A stretch of DNA of 64,000 nucleotides from Rhododendron vialii (GCF_030253575.1 NC_080569.1:1632001-1696000), one strand, 5' to 3'. Positions 40,301-52,700 are shown, counted from the first letter of the stretch. Notes: generated by a model from the sequence alone, not told the origin. Numbers and translations: made by a program.

Positions 40301-42888
40301 ACCTCATCGGTTGGTACGCTTCAAGTGATAACAGAAGTGTATAAGTTTTGGGTTGAGATACAAGGTGTATAGAGAGGAGGGAGTTTTAAAGTGTGAAATA
40401 GACTAAGGGTTTTTTTAGCTCCTTCTACAATGGCAAAAGGGTATGACTATGACACGACACCAAGAGAGGAAAAATTTCTGCTGCGACTGCCCTACACGGA
40501 AAAAAGGAAAAAGAAAGGGAGCAGTGTTGTAGAATCCACCCTTGTCTAAGCAAACCTACAGTCTACTCATTCAACACCCGCCCTTAAAAATTTCCTTCCA
40601 ACCTTTCACCTACCTTGGACCAAATTCACTACTTCTCCTAATGGGATGGCTTCAATCCCTCTTCTTCCCCTTGAAGAAGCTTTGGAATTGGCTGCACTTG
40701 GCTCTCTGAAAACGTATTTCCCAGTCTATGTTCTCATTTCTTTTCCCATGAGTTATCATCTTTCTGCATCGATGGCCATTTACTGAGTAGTTGGTTTTAC
40801 TCGACACAAAAACCTCTTCTGTCTTCTTTCATCTGCATTGCTTGCCCTTGCAGGAAATCTTTTCTTTTTCGACTTTTGGATATCATCCCTTTCATATGTT
40901 TCTCCAAAGGTTTTCTCATGGAGGTCTCCCTATGGTTGAGTATTGAAAATTATAAGCAAAAAAGCATCAAAATGGAGCTTCTCGAAAATAAGCTTTTCCA
41001 TCTCTTTAAGTTGTTTCTTGTGTATAAACAGAAAGCAAAAGAAGCTCTACAACAAACGAAAAAGAGGGAATCATGAGTTGCGGCTTAATTTGGTCCATAT
41101 ATTTTATTCTTGGTGTTGTGATTTCAAATAGTTTCTCCCTTTCATTGCAATTTTGAGAAGCACCGGAATTTGCCCTCCTGTCCGGTCAAGTCTTTTTAAA
41201 TTTTAGGCTGAATGATTAAGGTAGCATTATACATGCTCATGAAAGTTTCCCGCATTATAACTTCCTACTAATAGTCTTCTTCTTTTGTGTTTTTTTTTTT
41301 TGTTTTTCCTTTTTTCCCGCTAGGGGGATATACATTCTGTATGAGGATGTGAAATCATGCTCATGTGAAGATGTGCAAGTGCTGTGGTCATTACTGGTGG
41401 AGTCAGATGCAAGTATGCAACTTTGTTTTCAAAACAATGAAGTCTATTATCACTAGTTCCATGGAAATTACCCTAAGAGAGGAGGATTAAGGAAAAAGCC
41501 TGCATGGGGAAGCCATTTTTCATGGTCTTGTATTTCCTCTGGCATATGAAGCCATATCTTAGTTGTATGGGATTCTCATATTACTGGTATTTTTCAGTCC
41601 AGTGAACATGTTGTATAAGAGGCCAGATAATGAAAATATGCCCTATCTAGGTCTCCAAAATTTTCGAGAGAGTCACAAGTTTATATATCCTTGTAAATTT
41701 TGAAAACGAAATACAATGAAATTAACAGTAGATTTATCATTTTCTAAGCTTTGCTTGCTCAACATTGTGCCCAGTGGAGATAGTACGCACGTATTTTGCC
41801 GACTTAATTAACTTAAGTGATCAGATGCTATTTTAGCCAACTGTGCAAGTTTTGCAGAATAAAGTTCTCCACAATGCATTTCTTTGAATAATAGCGGAAA
41901 TCAAAGTAATCCACAAATACAATTCACTAGTAACTCACATTAACACAAGAGATAGTTCCTCAAATGATAAATGATGTTAAATCAATAGTTTTTATTCACA
42001 GGCATATGCAACTTTATGTCAGAAATGACTTAGCAGTAAGTGTTGTCCTGTAAACAAAATGTTCTTTGCCCACCCACTTTGTCTCCAAAAGATGACTTGG
42101 TACATCTCATTTATCAAGTTGACTTGGCATCAATATGTACACTGAGAAGACGGAAAAAGTACGAATAAAAGAAGATAAAAACAGGAATTGGCATTATCAC
42201 TGAGATATGTGAGGCAAAATTCCACCAAAGACTGCAAACATTCAAGGGTTGATATATGATTTGGTGCAGTCCTATGTTCAACTCATTCTAATAAGGTAAC
42301 TGCTGTTTTTTCTTGTCTGAGAAGAAAATTGAAATTGTAATTAACGCATTTTCATGTCAATCCACAGATGTATAACCACTGGCTGGACATGGCAACTCCT
42401 CTATACCAACGGATCCTTGCAAGTTACATGTCCGTTCGAGAGATGGAATAATGCAAGTTGGTGGGCGCAATGCAAGAATCACAGCCACCGAAAGCTGCCT
42501 CATTCGCAATCTTTCTGGAAGAGAATATTTTGAATACAACTGGTAGAATCTACGGCTATTGACCACTGTATGAGAATTTCCACCTTTGTTGTATATATTT
42601 TCGTCAACAATTACTTGTCCATTAACTCTGGAAAAAGGTTGAACATATGGTCATATGTATGCACACGAAACACATTCAATCACCACTTGATCGTTTTCAA
42701 GCTTTTCACCCTGAAAAAGTAATCAATTCAAAAGTTTTGGGAAAACCATCTTCCAACTTGTTCAGCATCTGTGAAACAGTCATATCTATCACCAAAAGTA
42801 GTTTTATTAGTTTTTTGGCATCTAAGTAAAGCACGCCGCCTTTTGAATGGTCTTGTGCAACAAAAAGGAGTCTTCCTTTTGCGGGGTT
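37354..42888. other. 5.5-kb spacer between the glutaredoxins
   Basis: No gene recognised. A short open frame at 38233-38310 (MAKKVVMSKLG...) and one at 39009-39149 (MWVVDQQLQRELRKESDGNN) have no known domain; the latter follows a GAGA run at 38993-39009 and ends near AACAG/GTCTC, so an orphan first exon is possible but unsupported. T runs at 37749-37760, 39569-39580 and 41290-41300 mark possible retroposon ends. 39.7-42.8 kb shows nothing I can name. Confidence 0.5.
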
Positions 42889-42896
42889 TATAAATA
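42889..42896 (+). promoter_or_regulatory. TATA box of second glutaredoxin
   Basis: TATAAATA about 215 bp upstream of the start codon, within GGGGTTTATAAATAGAG. The inferred leader is CT-rich (CTCTCTCCCTC at about 42948-42960). Confidence 0.6.
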
Positions 42897-43110
42897 GAGT
42901 ACCATGAGAGAACTCAAGTTCAAGCAACACTTGGCTTCAAACTCAATCTCTCTCCCTCTTTCAATCTTCTCCTTCTTCATCAGTTCCTCCCATTTTGGGA
43001 AATCCCACCACCGAGATTGCAATTCAAATTGGACTCAATCCGGTTGGGGGTTTCTGACATCTCATTTCCAAATTTAGCGAAACTCAAAGAGGAAAAAAGA
43101 ATTCAACAAG

Positions 43111-43416
43111 ATGGATAAGGTGAAGAGATTGACCTCAGAGAATGGAGTTGTGATTTTCAGCAAAAGCACTTGCTGCTTGTGCTATGCTGTCAATATTCTG
43201 TTTCAGGAAATTGGTGTGACCCCTTATGTTCATGAGATTGATCAGGACCCTGAAGGGAGGGAAATGGAGAAGGCTCTCCTGAGGATGGGATGTAACACGC
43301 CGCCTGTGCCAGCGGTGTTCATTGGCGGCACGTGGGTGGGGTCCACCAACGAAGTCATGTCCCTCCACCTAAGTGGCAACCTGAATCAACTGCTGAAGCC
43401 CTATCAGGGTCTATAA
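43111..43416 (+). CDS. CC-type glutaredoxin, CCLC active site
   Basis: Single-exon, 101-aa CC-type glutaredoxin. The active site is C21-C-L-C24 in VVIFSKSTCCLCYAVNILFQ. The cis-Pro segment PPVPAVFIGGTWVGSTNEVM and the end HLSGNLNQLLKPYQGL are typical of the GRXC11/C12/C13 subgroup (At3g62950, At2g47870/47880 from memory). These lack the ALWL tail, unlike the first glutaredoxin in this window, so the two are not a recent tandem pair. One extra residue (CNTPPVP) precedes the cis-Pro. The start is the only ATG that fits the family N-terminus MDKVKRL. Confidence 0.96.
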   Translation: MDKVKRLTSENGVVIFSKSTCCLCYAVNILFQEIGVTPYVHEIDQDPEGREMEKALLRMGCNTPPVPAVFIGGTWVGSTNEVMSLHLSGNLNQLLKPYQGL

Positions 43417-44910
43417 GCCTAGTAATGCTCCAAAAAGGCAGGCATAGTACAAGAATAAACTTGGCCAACAGTAGTAGTTGGCTTTCTTAATTAGTCAGCA
43501 GCAGCGTATATAGTCTGTAATGTATTGATGTATTTGGTAGCTTTTCCATTAAGTTAAGCTTGTAGCCTCTTTTGCCTAGCAAAGAAAGAGGACAGAATGT
43601 AGCCTATTTGCTTCCCTATTAATGAAGTTAGCTTTACTTTATTCCTTGTTCCATGCCTTTGACGTCGATTGTAAGAGTAGCTTATCATTTTCATGTTCGC
43701 ACATAGAAAAACAAGTATCAAATCTGAGTAGAAGAGTGCCTTTTGGCTTGTGCCAAAGATGAGAAAGCACAAAATAAAAGTGCTTCAAAATATTACTACT
43801 CCATATATTATGCCAGGACTCAGGAGGGAGATGTTACAGATGTATATGATGCCATGGTCCCAACATTTGGAAAAAGGTTGAAAAAGAAAATGCTCCACTT
43901 TTCTAGTAGGAGGTGCCTATTGATCCTTCAAACGTTATTGTACAAAAAAGGAAGGTAGTAAATCTCTGAACAATAGTGGCAGTTATTTTCTTGACCTTCG
44001 CATTCGTCAGTTCTATTTCTTGATGGAGGCAAAGAAGGGATTAGAGATATAACTCAGCGGTAGAGTGTCACCTTGACGTGGTGGAAGGCATCAGTTCGAG
44101 CCTGATTATCCATATCTTTGTTTGGTATGCCGAATTACCACATTTTTCAACATATAAAAAACATTACCAGTTTCATTATAAAAAACCTTGGCAGGTTGAA
44201 TCATAGCAACCTGTAGATCTTTGTTTTTTGTTTTTTAAACTCAGGCCATAAGCAGATCGCATATAAAGTAGTATCGTGTTAGATGCGAAGCAAACATAGA
44301 GAATAATTCAAGTCCAATTGAATTTTATGGTCCCAGCCGTCGGCCCGTCACATTCGATTGAAGATGCAGCTTGACAAGTTGCAAGAAAGTGATAGACAAC
44401 CCCATTGGAATAAGCAGATTCCAAAACTGTGGGTGGATACACGAAGGGTAAGGGTCATAGGCATGCCTTTGAAGAAAGGAGGAAAAAGCAAAATATCTTC
44501 TGAGAATCCCTTATACCACAGCTGGCAGCTGCTTTAGTTATTCATCCACTGCCAATCTTAATCAGATTTTTTTCTGGGGATGAAAATGAGGAGAAAATTT
44601 TGATAGCTCTTGGTATGCTGTAATTTCAGGGTAAGCAAAATCAAGTTGTATTTTGCTCTTAATCTTTCGACATTACGTATAGGACCGTTTGGTTGACTGC
44701 AAATGTATGACATATTGGACTATTTATCCGGTATTTGGTTCAAATTCCTACTGGCCAAATTGAACATACATCCGATATATAATCACATAAGCATGTCCTG
44801 CCTATAATTGAAACGTGTATGAAAAAAGAATCCAACACTGAGAGCATTCATATCTGTGGTCCAGTGGAGCCATCAGGTTGAAACACAACATTACAAAAGA
44901 TACACTAATG
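43417..44910. other. Spacer with plastid-derived fragment
   Basis: Holds the 3' UTR of the second glutaredoxin at its left end and the trnV-like fragment at 44043-44114. The rest is AT-rich with no recognisable gene. The phrase GGACCGTTTGGTTGACTG near 44682 is the kind seen at MITE ends. Confidence 0.5.
44043..44114 (+). pseudogene. trnV-GAC fragment of plastid origin (NUPT)
   Basis: 72 bases match plastid trnV-GAC as I recall it, with the anticodon GAC at 44075-44077, D-arm AACTCAGCGGTAGAGTG and T-arm CAGTTCGAGCCTG. About three substitutions are visible: 44045, one before the T arm near 44088, and 44112. Two of them break the acceptor stem. It lacks the nuclear tRNA-Val type sequence, so it is best read as inserted organelle DNA (plastid directly or via a mitochondrial copy) and not a working gene. 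Confidence 0.85.
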
Positions 44911-45198
44911 CTACACACACACAGCAAAAATGCACAGATTTGTTGTGGGACCCACTTTGGGTTCCACACAAACGATCCGAGCCATTCATTAAATGTAAAG
45001 TATTTTTTCAAGGGCCCCCGCGATAAATTAGCTCAATCCAATATCTATAGGTGCTCGATTCAATCATCTAACTTTTCATTAAGTTGATTTTAACGCGGGG
45101 GCCCTTGAAAAAATGTTTTACATTTAATGAACGGTTCGGATAATTTGTGTGAGACTCGGAGTTAGCCCCACACACGGATCTGTGCTTGATCTGTGTAG
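44911..45198. mobile_element. Foldback element with CTACAC termini, shorter copy
   Basis: 288 bp from CTACACACACACAGC to CTGTGTAG. Inner arms GGTTCCACACAAACGATCCG and TTCAAGGGCCCCCGCG are repeated inverted on the right. It is the same family as 12165-12543, with part of the middle missing. Confidence 0.75.
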
Positions 45199-45258
45199 AA
45201 AATATTTGTGCAAATAGACTTACTGCAAAAAGATATAGGCATCTATATTTTAGCACAA

Positions 45259-45504
45259 GGGTGGTAGCCTAGTGGTTCCTGGTTGCTCTCAAGCGGTTTA
45301 GGTGGTCAGGAGATCCAAGGTTTGAGTCAGGCGATCGACATCTCCTTGAACTTGGCCTTCCTATAAAGCCCAGCTATGTTTCACAAGCTTTTGGTGGGAC
45401 CGTAGAAACTATGGCTTTTTGGTCTCTTGAGAGACTCCACTGCGGGTCTAGAGTTTCTATAGAGAGTTGCTACGGTTAGTAGGCTCTTCCACTGCCATTT
45501 TTTG
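45259..45504 (+). mobile_element. tRNA-derived SINE
   Basis: Begins GGGTGGTAGCCTAGTGG with an A box TAGCCTAGTGG (45265-45275) and a B box GGTTTGAGTCA (45319-45329) at tRNA spacing. About 170 bp of non-tRNA sequence follows and ends near a short T run at 45499-45503. It differs from the Au-like copies at 18340 and 21150. Flanking duplications were not found. Confidence 0.7.
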
Positions 45505-45780
45505 AGTTGAAAAGAAGAAACACTTACGTATTGGAAAAAAACTGAATCAAATGACAAACACTTTGTTTGGTTTAGATTTTAGAAAGTTATTTTTGAGAGT
45601 TGGAGTGGTAATGAGTGGAAAGAGATAGAGAGAAAAATTTATTGAAAACTGTGCCGAGAGTTAAAAGTTACTCCCAAAATGTCAATCCAAGCAAGGTGTT
45701 TCTGATTACACAACATTTGACTATCCATTCTAAGCTCCGAAAGTCAAGCTCCCTTGTGATTGGCAATTTCATGTTACATT

Positions 45781-46585
45781 CAGTGCCGGCTCTGGGCTAA
45801 GGCCCAAGAGGCCTGAGCCTTAAGCCCTAAAAAAAGCTCATAAACTAGGGCCCCCATCTGTTTTAAGTACCTAAGTATATATGTTTGTTATAAGGCCTAT
45901 TTTTAAACTCAAGGCCCAATGTTCTCCTCCCCCACTGGCTATTGTGAACATGGCCCAGTTAAAAAGAACATGGAACCGAGAAATAAACAAAACAAAAAAA
46001 AAAACTTTTTTTTTGAGGAAGGGCAAGAAGGTAATTTCACCTATCAAACTCACATAGGCAATTGTTGATCTTCGGGGCCCTTGAAATTTATTCAGTGTGG
46101 ACCGTGTGGTGGGTGCACTGTGCATCATTACCATCATCTTTTCCCCTTTTACACAAACACTATCCCATTGCGAACAAACGCAAGAAAGGAAGAACGGACC
46201 GGCCAGAGAAAAAAAAAATACCAAGAAGAAGAAGAGTGATGTTTAAATAACGATAATGATGCTTCTGAAATATTGCGATTTTATTGTATTTTTTGTGGGA
46301 TTTTTCGCGTTGAATACATGTATTTAGTTTTAAAAAATTTATTTATCAACTCTTTTTTTTTTTTTGTATACATTTATTAAAGGCCTATTTTTTAGGCGGC
46401 CTTGCTATTGTCAACCCACTGGACTGACGATAAATACATTAAAAGATAAGAAAAATACGCATTTCTGTGCACTTTTTACATCATTTAATACACATCATAC
46501 ACATACTATCATCAGCCCATTGAACTGATTTTAAAATTTTTCATTTTAAGATCGTTTTATACCCAAAATCTCAGAGCCGACCCTG
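45781..46585. mobile_element. Non-autonomous hAT element, about 805 bp
   Basis: Termini CAGTGCCGGCTCTG and, inverted, CAGGGTCGGCTCTG. Flanks are GTTACATT (45773-45780) and ATTACATT (46586-46593), an 8-bp duplication with one change. The interior has AGGCCTGAGCCTTAAGCCC-like family phrases and no transposase. A short dispersed repeat (CCACTGGACTGACGATAA at about 46415) lies inside. Confidence 0.8.
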
Positions 46586-46774
46586 ATTACATTTACTTGT
46601 ATGTCCATCTTTATTGAGTCGTACATTTTAATTTCTTATTACTCACCAACCAATGAACGGCTGGCCGCTTGCCCTTTCCATATACATACGGTTACTTTCG
46701 CGTCAAAAATTCCGTATTCGTAGCCCCTGTCCACTTTTTCCTTCTCTCTCTCTCGTGCCCTAAAAACAGACAGA

Positions 46775-49700
46775 ATGGAAGACAACGAGACCGTAATCCA
46801 ACAAACGAATCGGGAAGATTTCGGAAAGTCGGAGTACGGGTATGTAAAATCTATCTCTCTCTCTCTCGTTGCACATGCAGTTGTCGTTTTTATTTGTCTT
46901 CACCCTTTGATTCTTCGACGAATGGCCAGTGAATCCGCAGCTTTCTAATTTGTGTTTTCAATGGTTTTGGTTTTCCGTTTGACAGCTGCGAGCATTATAA
47001 GAGACGATGCAAACTTCGCGCCCCTTGCTGCGGTCAGATCTTCTCTTGCCGCCACTGTCACAACGCCGCCACGGTCCCCTCCCCTCCCCCTCTGTACATA
47101 TGCGTACTATATATATATATATATACACACACATACACGCGCGCGCGCACACATGTCTATACATATGTGTAAAGATCTAGGCAAATAGTTTGTTTGTGTT
47201 TTTTTGGATGATTAAGCGGTTCATATGTCAGCAAATAGATGTGACTCATGTGAACTATGAGAATGTCTAGAAACACAACAATTTGCATAACATTGTGCAC
47301 AACTTACCCATGTGGCACTGTTTTGTTGGTCATTAAGTCAATTGATAATTTTGAACAATAGTGCTAGCACCACAAATACGAGACCAAATCCCTTGTCCGA
47401 GTGAAATCTAGACGGGCTTCGGAGCCGTTGATCTCGCAAATCAATGGTTGAGATCTGTCGGCAGATCTCAACCGTTGATTTGCGAGATCAACGGCTCCGA
47501 GGGGTGGGACAGGCCCCTATCCGGATTTCACTCGGACAGGGGATCCTCGGTGCACAAATACTTACAGCATGTGCACCAATGCTTAGCTGAATTACCTTGT
47601 GAATAGTTTACAATTCTAGTTTAGCTATCAACTTTTTCTTTCACAACTATACCGACTCTATCTATTTTACCTAACACAATTAAAATATCCATTTTCTGTA
47701 TGTTTATATATTAAAAAATAAGGTTAAAAAATTAAGTACTTCAATTTACAATCCGTTTGAACCATTGTGAAGATGTTATTCTGGTCATATTATTCTAAAG
47801 GGTCATAGTTAAATTTTGTCGACTTTCATAATTAAGTTTTTGCTCCATTGGGTCCCAAATAAAGAGCAGAAACTTAATTATGAGAGCCCTAGAGACGAAA
47901 ATTAATTATAACTCTTTAGAACAACATGATCAGAAAAATAAAATCTTCACACCGGTTCAAATGGATTGAAAATTGGAGCACTTAGTTTCTTAACCATATT
48001 TTTAATACATATGAAAAATCTAAAAGAGTTTTGGTTATTATAATACTACGTAAGAGAGAGAAGAATTAAATAATCGTTTTAATGAGATTTCGAATGAACA
48101 GTAGTTTGGTATTAATACCGAACTTTTCTGGGGAAGGGAAAATACCGAAGGGTTTTGCTAACCTGGTGCAACCTGTTTTTGGTGTATTGATTAGGTAAAA
48201 TGGCTCCACATGTTCCTTTTGCGATTCCGCTGCACATGCTCTTACACAAACACATTGACATTCACTGTGGGGCCTGCACACGCTGCAGGTGACACAAACA
48301 CTCACATTCATGCAGTGTGTGCAGGCCCCACAGTGAACGTGAGTGTGTTTGTGTAAGTTTGCTGTGTGTGTGGGCCCCACAGTGAATGTGAGTGTGTTTG
48401 TGGTGCTAGAATGATTGAATTTTCAATCCCCAATGAAGTGATGCCACGTAACATGATGTGCACATTGTTGTGTATTCGGTTGTGTGTAGCATGGCCTTGT
48501 CAGATATTGCAATGAAGGTCATTAGTTTTAATTATAGTGTTCACATAAACCAATGACCAGCAAGCCAACTACAGCAAGAGGAAACACACAACTAACATAG
48601 AAATAACACTTTCAGTACCCAAGAAGCTAAGGCAAAAGCAAAATAACCACTGCTCATGTAACCCACGAGGAAATAGTACTAAATTTAATGTGTCCTTGTA
48701 GATTTGAAGTGGCTAATTTTGCGATACGTATAGGTGTATGCACGACACACACATGAATTTTCTGATATTGATTGTTTTTTGGTTAATTTTCTTGGTTTCT
48801 TTGAATTAGAGCGCTTTGAGCAATCCCAAGGATCATCATGAACTCGTTCGGCGGGATGTTTCGCAAGTATGTTCTTGTAGCTTTAGAGATGGCATCCTTT
48901 CTTGTTACTTACTTTCTGTCTCTCGTTAATATTTTTGGAATTTGATGGTCCCAGGTCATCTGTGCAGTCTGCGATACCGAGCAACAGGTTTAGCACTTTG
49001 CAATTCAGACTAAAGTTTGTTTCTTTTTGTGTTTTGATTTTGTTTTGGTCCTCAAGTATGATATTATGTTGAACTTTTTGTTTTGTATGCTTTAGGTTGC
49101 TCATGTGTGCTCAAGATGTGGCGTCAAAATGGGAGCATATTTCTGTGAAATTTGCAGATTCTACGATGATGATGTAAGAAAGCTGTCCCATTTTGTGGCT
49201 AATTGGCCTTGATTATACTTAGATGTAACCTTGGGATTATTTTTTTCATCTATTTCTTCCCCATTTAAATGATGCAATATATTACTTATTTATGTTGCAG
49301 ACCACGAAGGAACAGTTCCATTGTGATGATTGTGGTATTTGTAGGTTAGTTAGCCAAGTTATATATTCCTTTCCCATATTGGTTGTGCGTTGTTTACTTG
49401 ATTTATTGAGAAATGTATTCTCCCATATCGTCAGTCAAGTTGATTGTCGTTCTGATACAAGTCATGATTCTCTACAGAGTTGGTGGTCGGGAGAAATTCT
49501 TTCACTGCAAGAAGTGTGGTAAGCGTTCTGACTTTCTTCCTGGCTATGCGATCATTCGACTTTTGGGTTTGTATTCATCTATTGCATGTTTTGATTGCAT
49601 TTTTGGTCTTTGATGCAATGTCTTGGACTGGATATCAAAAGGCTTATGATTTATGACTTACTATTGCTGACTTTTTGCGAGACAGAAAGACTGCATGTTC

Positions 49701-52700
49701 ATCACGTGATTGAATCAAGGACTTGACTTTACGACATTGGCATTGACTTTATAGCACATCATTTTTATTTCCTTGCTTACACTATTTATTTGATCCTTCG
49801 TGTTTAGCAGCAGTTGACAATCTTTAAGAAATGCAAGTGAAAATGACGATGAAATGTTTGAATTCTCTTTAGTATACCTTTTTAATGTACAGATACAGAG
49901 GTTTCTGATGACTTATCGACTGTAGCAGATTCTCTGTATTAACTTGGCAAGAGAAGGCCACATTCAATCCAACGTGGAGATTATTAATTATAACAGAAGT
50001 TCATCAGGGATTATATTGGATATGAGATGGATAACCTTTTTTCTGAGGGTTCTCCTTGATTATACTTGAATATCCATTACCATTTGACTTCCTGTTGCGG
50101 AGACAGCGTCTTGTTATGCCTCAGATATGCGAGATAATCTCTTTTGTGTTGAATACATTTTAGGAAGCGTTGCCCAATCAGTTTTGAGTTTTGCATTTGG
50201 AAACTCTACGAAGTCCATTGAACATGATGTTGGCCCCCATTTGACTTTCTCTTGTGGAGGACATCATCTTATTATGTCTTGGATATGCAAGATAATCTCT
50301 GTTGTGTTGAGAATAAGGAATGATTGCCTGATCAGTTTTGAGTTTTGCATCTGGAAATTCTATATTTATGGTTGAATTCTAATGTTCCCAAGAACAGCCT
50401 TGCACTTTACCCCCTTGTCATACGACCCTTGTTCACGTCACCTCCTTGGCATTGAGAATATGAAAATGTGCCCTCATGGGTTTGGACCAAGATGCACAAC
50501 TGTTGTAACTCCTTTTACAAAGGAGGTCCTATTTCTGATGTGATTGAACTTGAGATGGAGAGAGAGAGAGGGAGGTGGACAGAGAGTGTGCATCATGTTT
50601 GAAACCTAAGTAAATGTCCATTTATAATCTAGCATGATGAACTGTATATTTGATATGTATGCATTACATTAATGCGTCAATGTATTTGTTTCAACTTTCA
50701 TGTGTTGCCATTGACAATTTTTTACCTGTTGTAGCATTATTACTATTTGACCCTTCTATCACTTCCTTTTGGTTTAATCGTTCCAATTTCATCACTTCAA
50801 TCTGCCCTACTGTTACCACTCTAATAATTACCATCCCCCGTTACATGGTCTTGTGTAGAACTCAACTCCAAAAACTAGACGTTGAAGTAAGGATGCCCTC
50901 ACGCTTATAGATTTCACGTTAATGTGGTACTCAGGTGATGTGGTGCTCACTCAATAGCACCTGCAGTGTGCAGGCTAGAGACACACACCCTACACACCCC
51001 TGGTACCTAGTTGGCTAGCTCTAATATCATGTTACACGGTCTAGGCTAGAACTCAAGCCCTAGCAGTGGAAGTGAGGATGCCCTCACGCTTATATACACT
51101 TCGTACTACTTTGGTATTCAAGCAATGTGGGACTTTGCTTCACACAATACCAAAGCAATGTGGGACTTCGTTTCACACCCCCAACCATGGACATTGTAGA
51201 ATTTCTTTGTTATCAAGCTCAATAAAGGTTCAATCGAAATATAGTGTCCCCTAACTTGATTTTCTGTTTAAGAGGACAGCATCTTGCTATTCAGTGGATC
51301 TGCATGATAATCACTTGTGCGTTGAGAACTCCATGAAGAATCATTGCCCCATCTGTTATGAGGTTTGCATCTAGAGATCTAATGTGTTTGTTTGAATCTC
51401 TTTGTTTTCTACCTCTACTGATAATCAGAAATATGTGCTATTATGGCAGTATCTATTTGATTCGGTCCAAAGCACAGCAATAATGAGGTGTGGACACACA
51501 ATGCATAAGAATTGCTTTGATGATATGCTTTGCCAGAATCAGTAATCTTCTGTCTATCTTGATAATTTTCTTTTCTTTTTTTCCGTTTGTTCTTCCAAGT
51601 CGAACATTTTTTAGTAGCTTTAAATTTGTGGCATCATCATCCAGGTATCGTTGTCCTATCTGCTCGAAGTCAGTGTGTAACATGTCAAGAGCCTGGGAAA
51701 GATTAGATGAGGAGGTATGGACTTAGTTTTCCTTTGTTTTTTTTGTTCTTTTTGTTCTTTTTTTTTATCCCCATATTAAGTTACCTTGTGTTGTTTAGAG
51801 TCTGCACTCTCCAGTGGTCCTCAAAACACGAAAGATTTATTGGAGAGTAAAACCGTATCAAGAGGAAAGCAAGCAACTACGACCATATTCAATTTTTCTC
51901 TGCCTTCTTACGAATTGTCTATCTAAGGATTCGTATCATGTGTGTGCTGCTGATCAATCTCATAAAAGATGATTTTTGTGCTGCAAGGCAGTAAATATCC
52001 TTGACGTGTGTTGGATGAAGAGTTTATTGGATATATTTGCAATGGAGGATTTTTCTTATGTACATTAGCAATTTTGCAATGTCCCCGAATGCTCATGATT
52101 TACATTTTCCTAATTTTGAAAAGTGGCGTTTGGATAAGATCCTTAAATGACTTATTTGACTTTTGTGGAAGAAGTAAGCTGAAACCTAATAATTAGCCAT
52201 CATCCACCTTGGTAAAACAAGTGAAAATATGAATCCCAGTTATTAGACCTAATGAGAAAACTAAAAATACTTGAAGAGGTTTCACGAAATCCTGAATCAT
52301 GTTCAGGTACGTATGGTCCATGTTGGAAAAAAGGGGAAAGCACAAGCCTTGTCAAAAGTGGTGTCAAGGGGAGCGTGGGGCATATTTTGGTGGTCTAAGC
52401 CTTGTGCTGTTGTGCATGTGGACTAACATTTGATATGATTCGTCGTCTTCCTTTGTCGTCCTTTTAAATGGAATATCCCACACAAGATTCGTCTCTCTGC
52501 AGCATGATAATTTTTTTCTTGCAGATAAAAGGTACTGCGATGCCTGAGGAATACCATTATGAGGTAAATCTTGTATACTAGTTTTTGTTAATTGGTTTAC
52601 TTTGGCATTAGCATCATTGATTACCCTGTGACATATGACTGATGGCATCTGTTTTCTACCAAATGCTGTGTTCGGAAGGAATGTCGTGGAGTAATGCCAT

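Noticed and set aside
39560-40500. Possible LTR element around 39.6-40.5 kb
   Set aside because: No paired long repeats, primer-binding site or polyprotein motif was found.
44043-44114. Functional tRNA-Val gene
   Set aside because: The sequence is plastid type and two acceptor-stem pairs are broken, so it is scored as a relic.
46952-47188. 78-codon frame over CHY exon 2
   Set aside because: Wrong frame for the CHY finger; its tail is the TA/CA/CG microsatellite.
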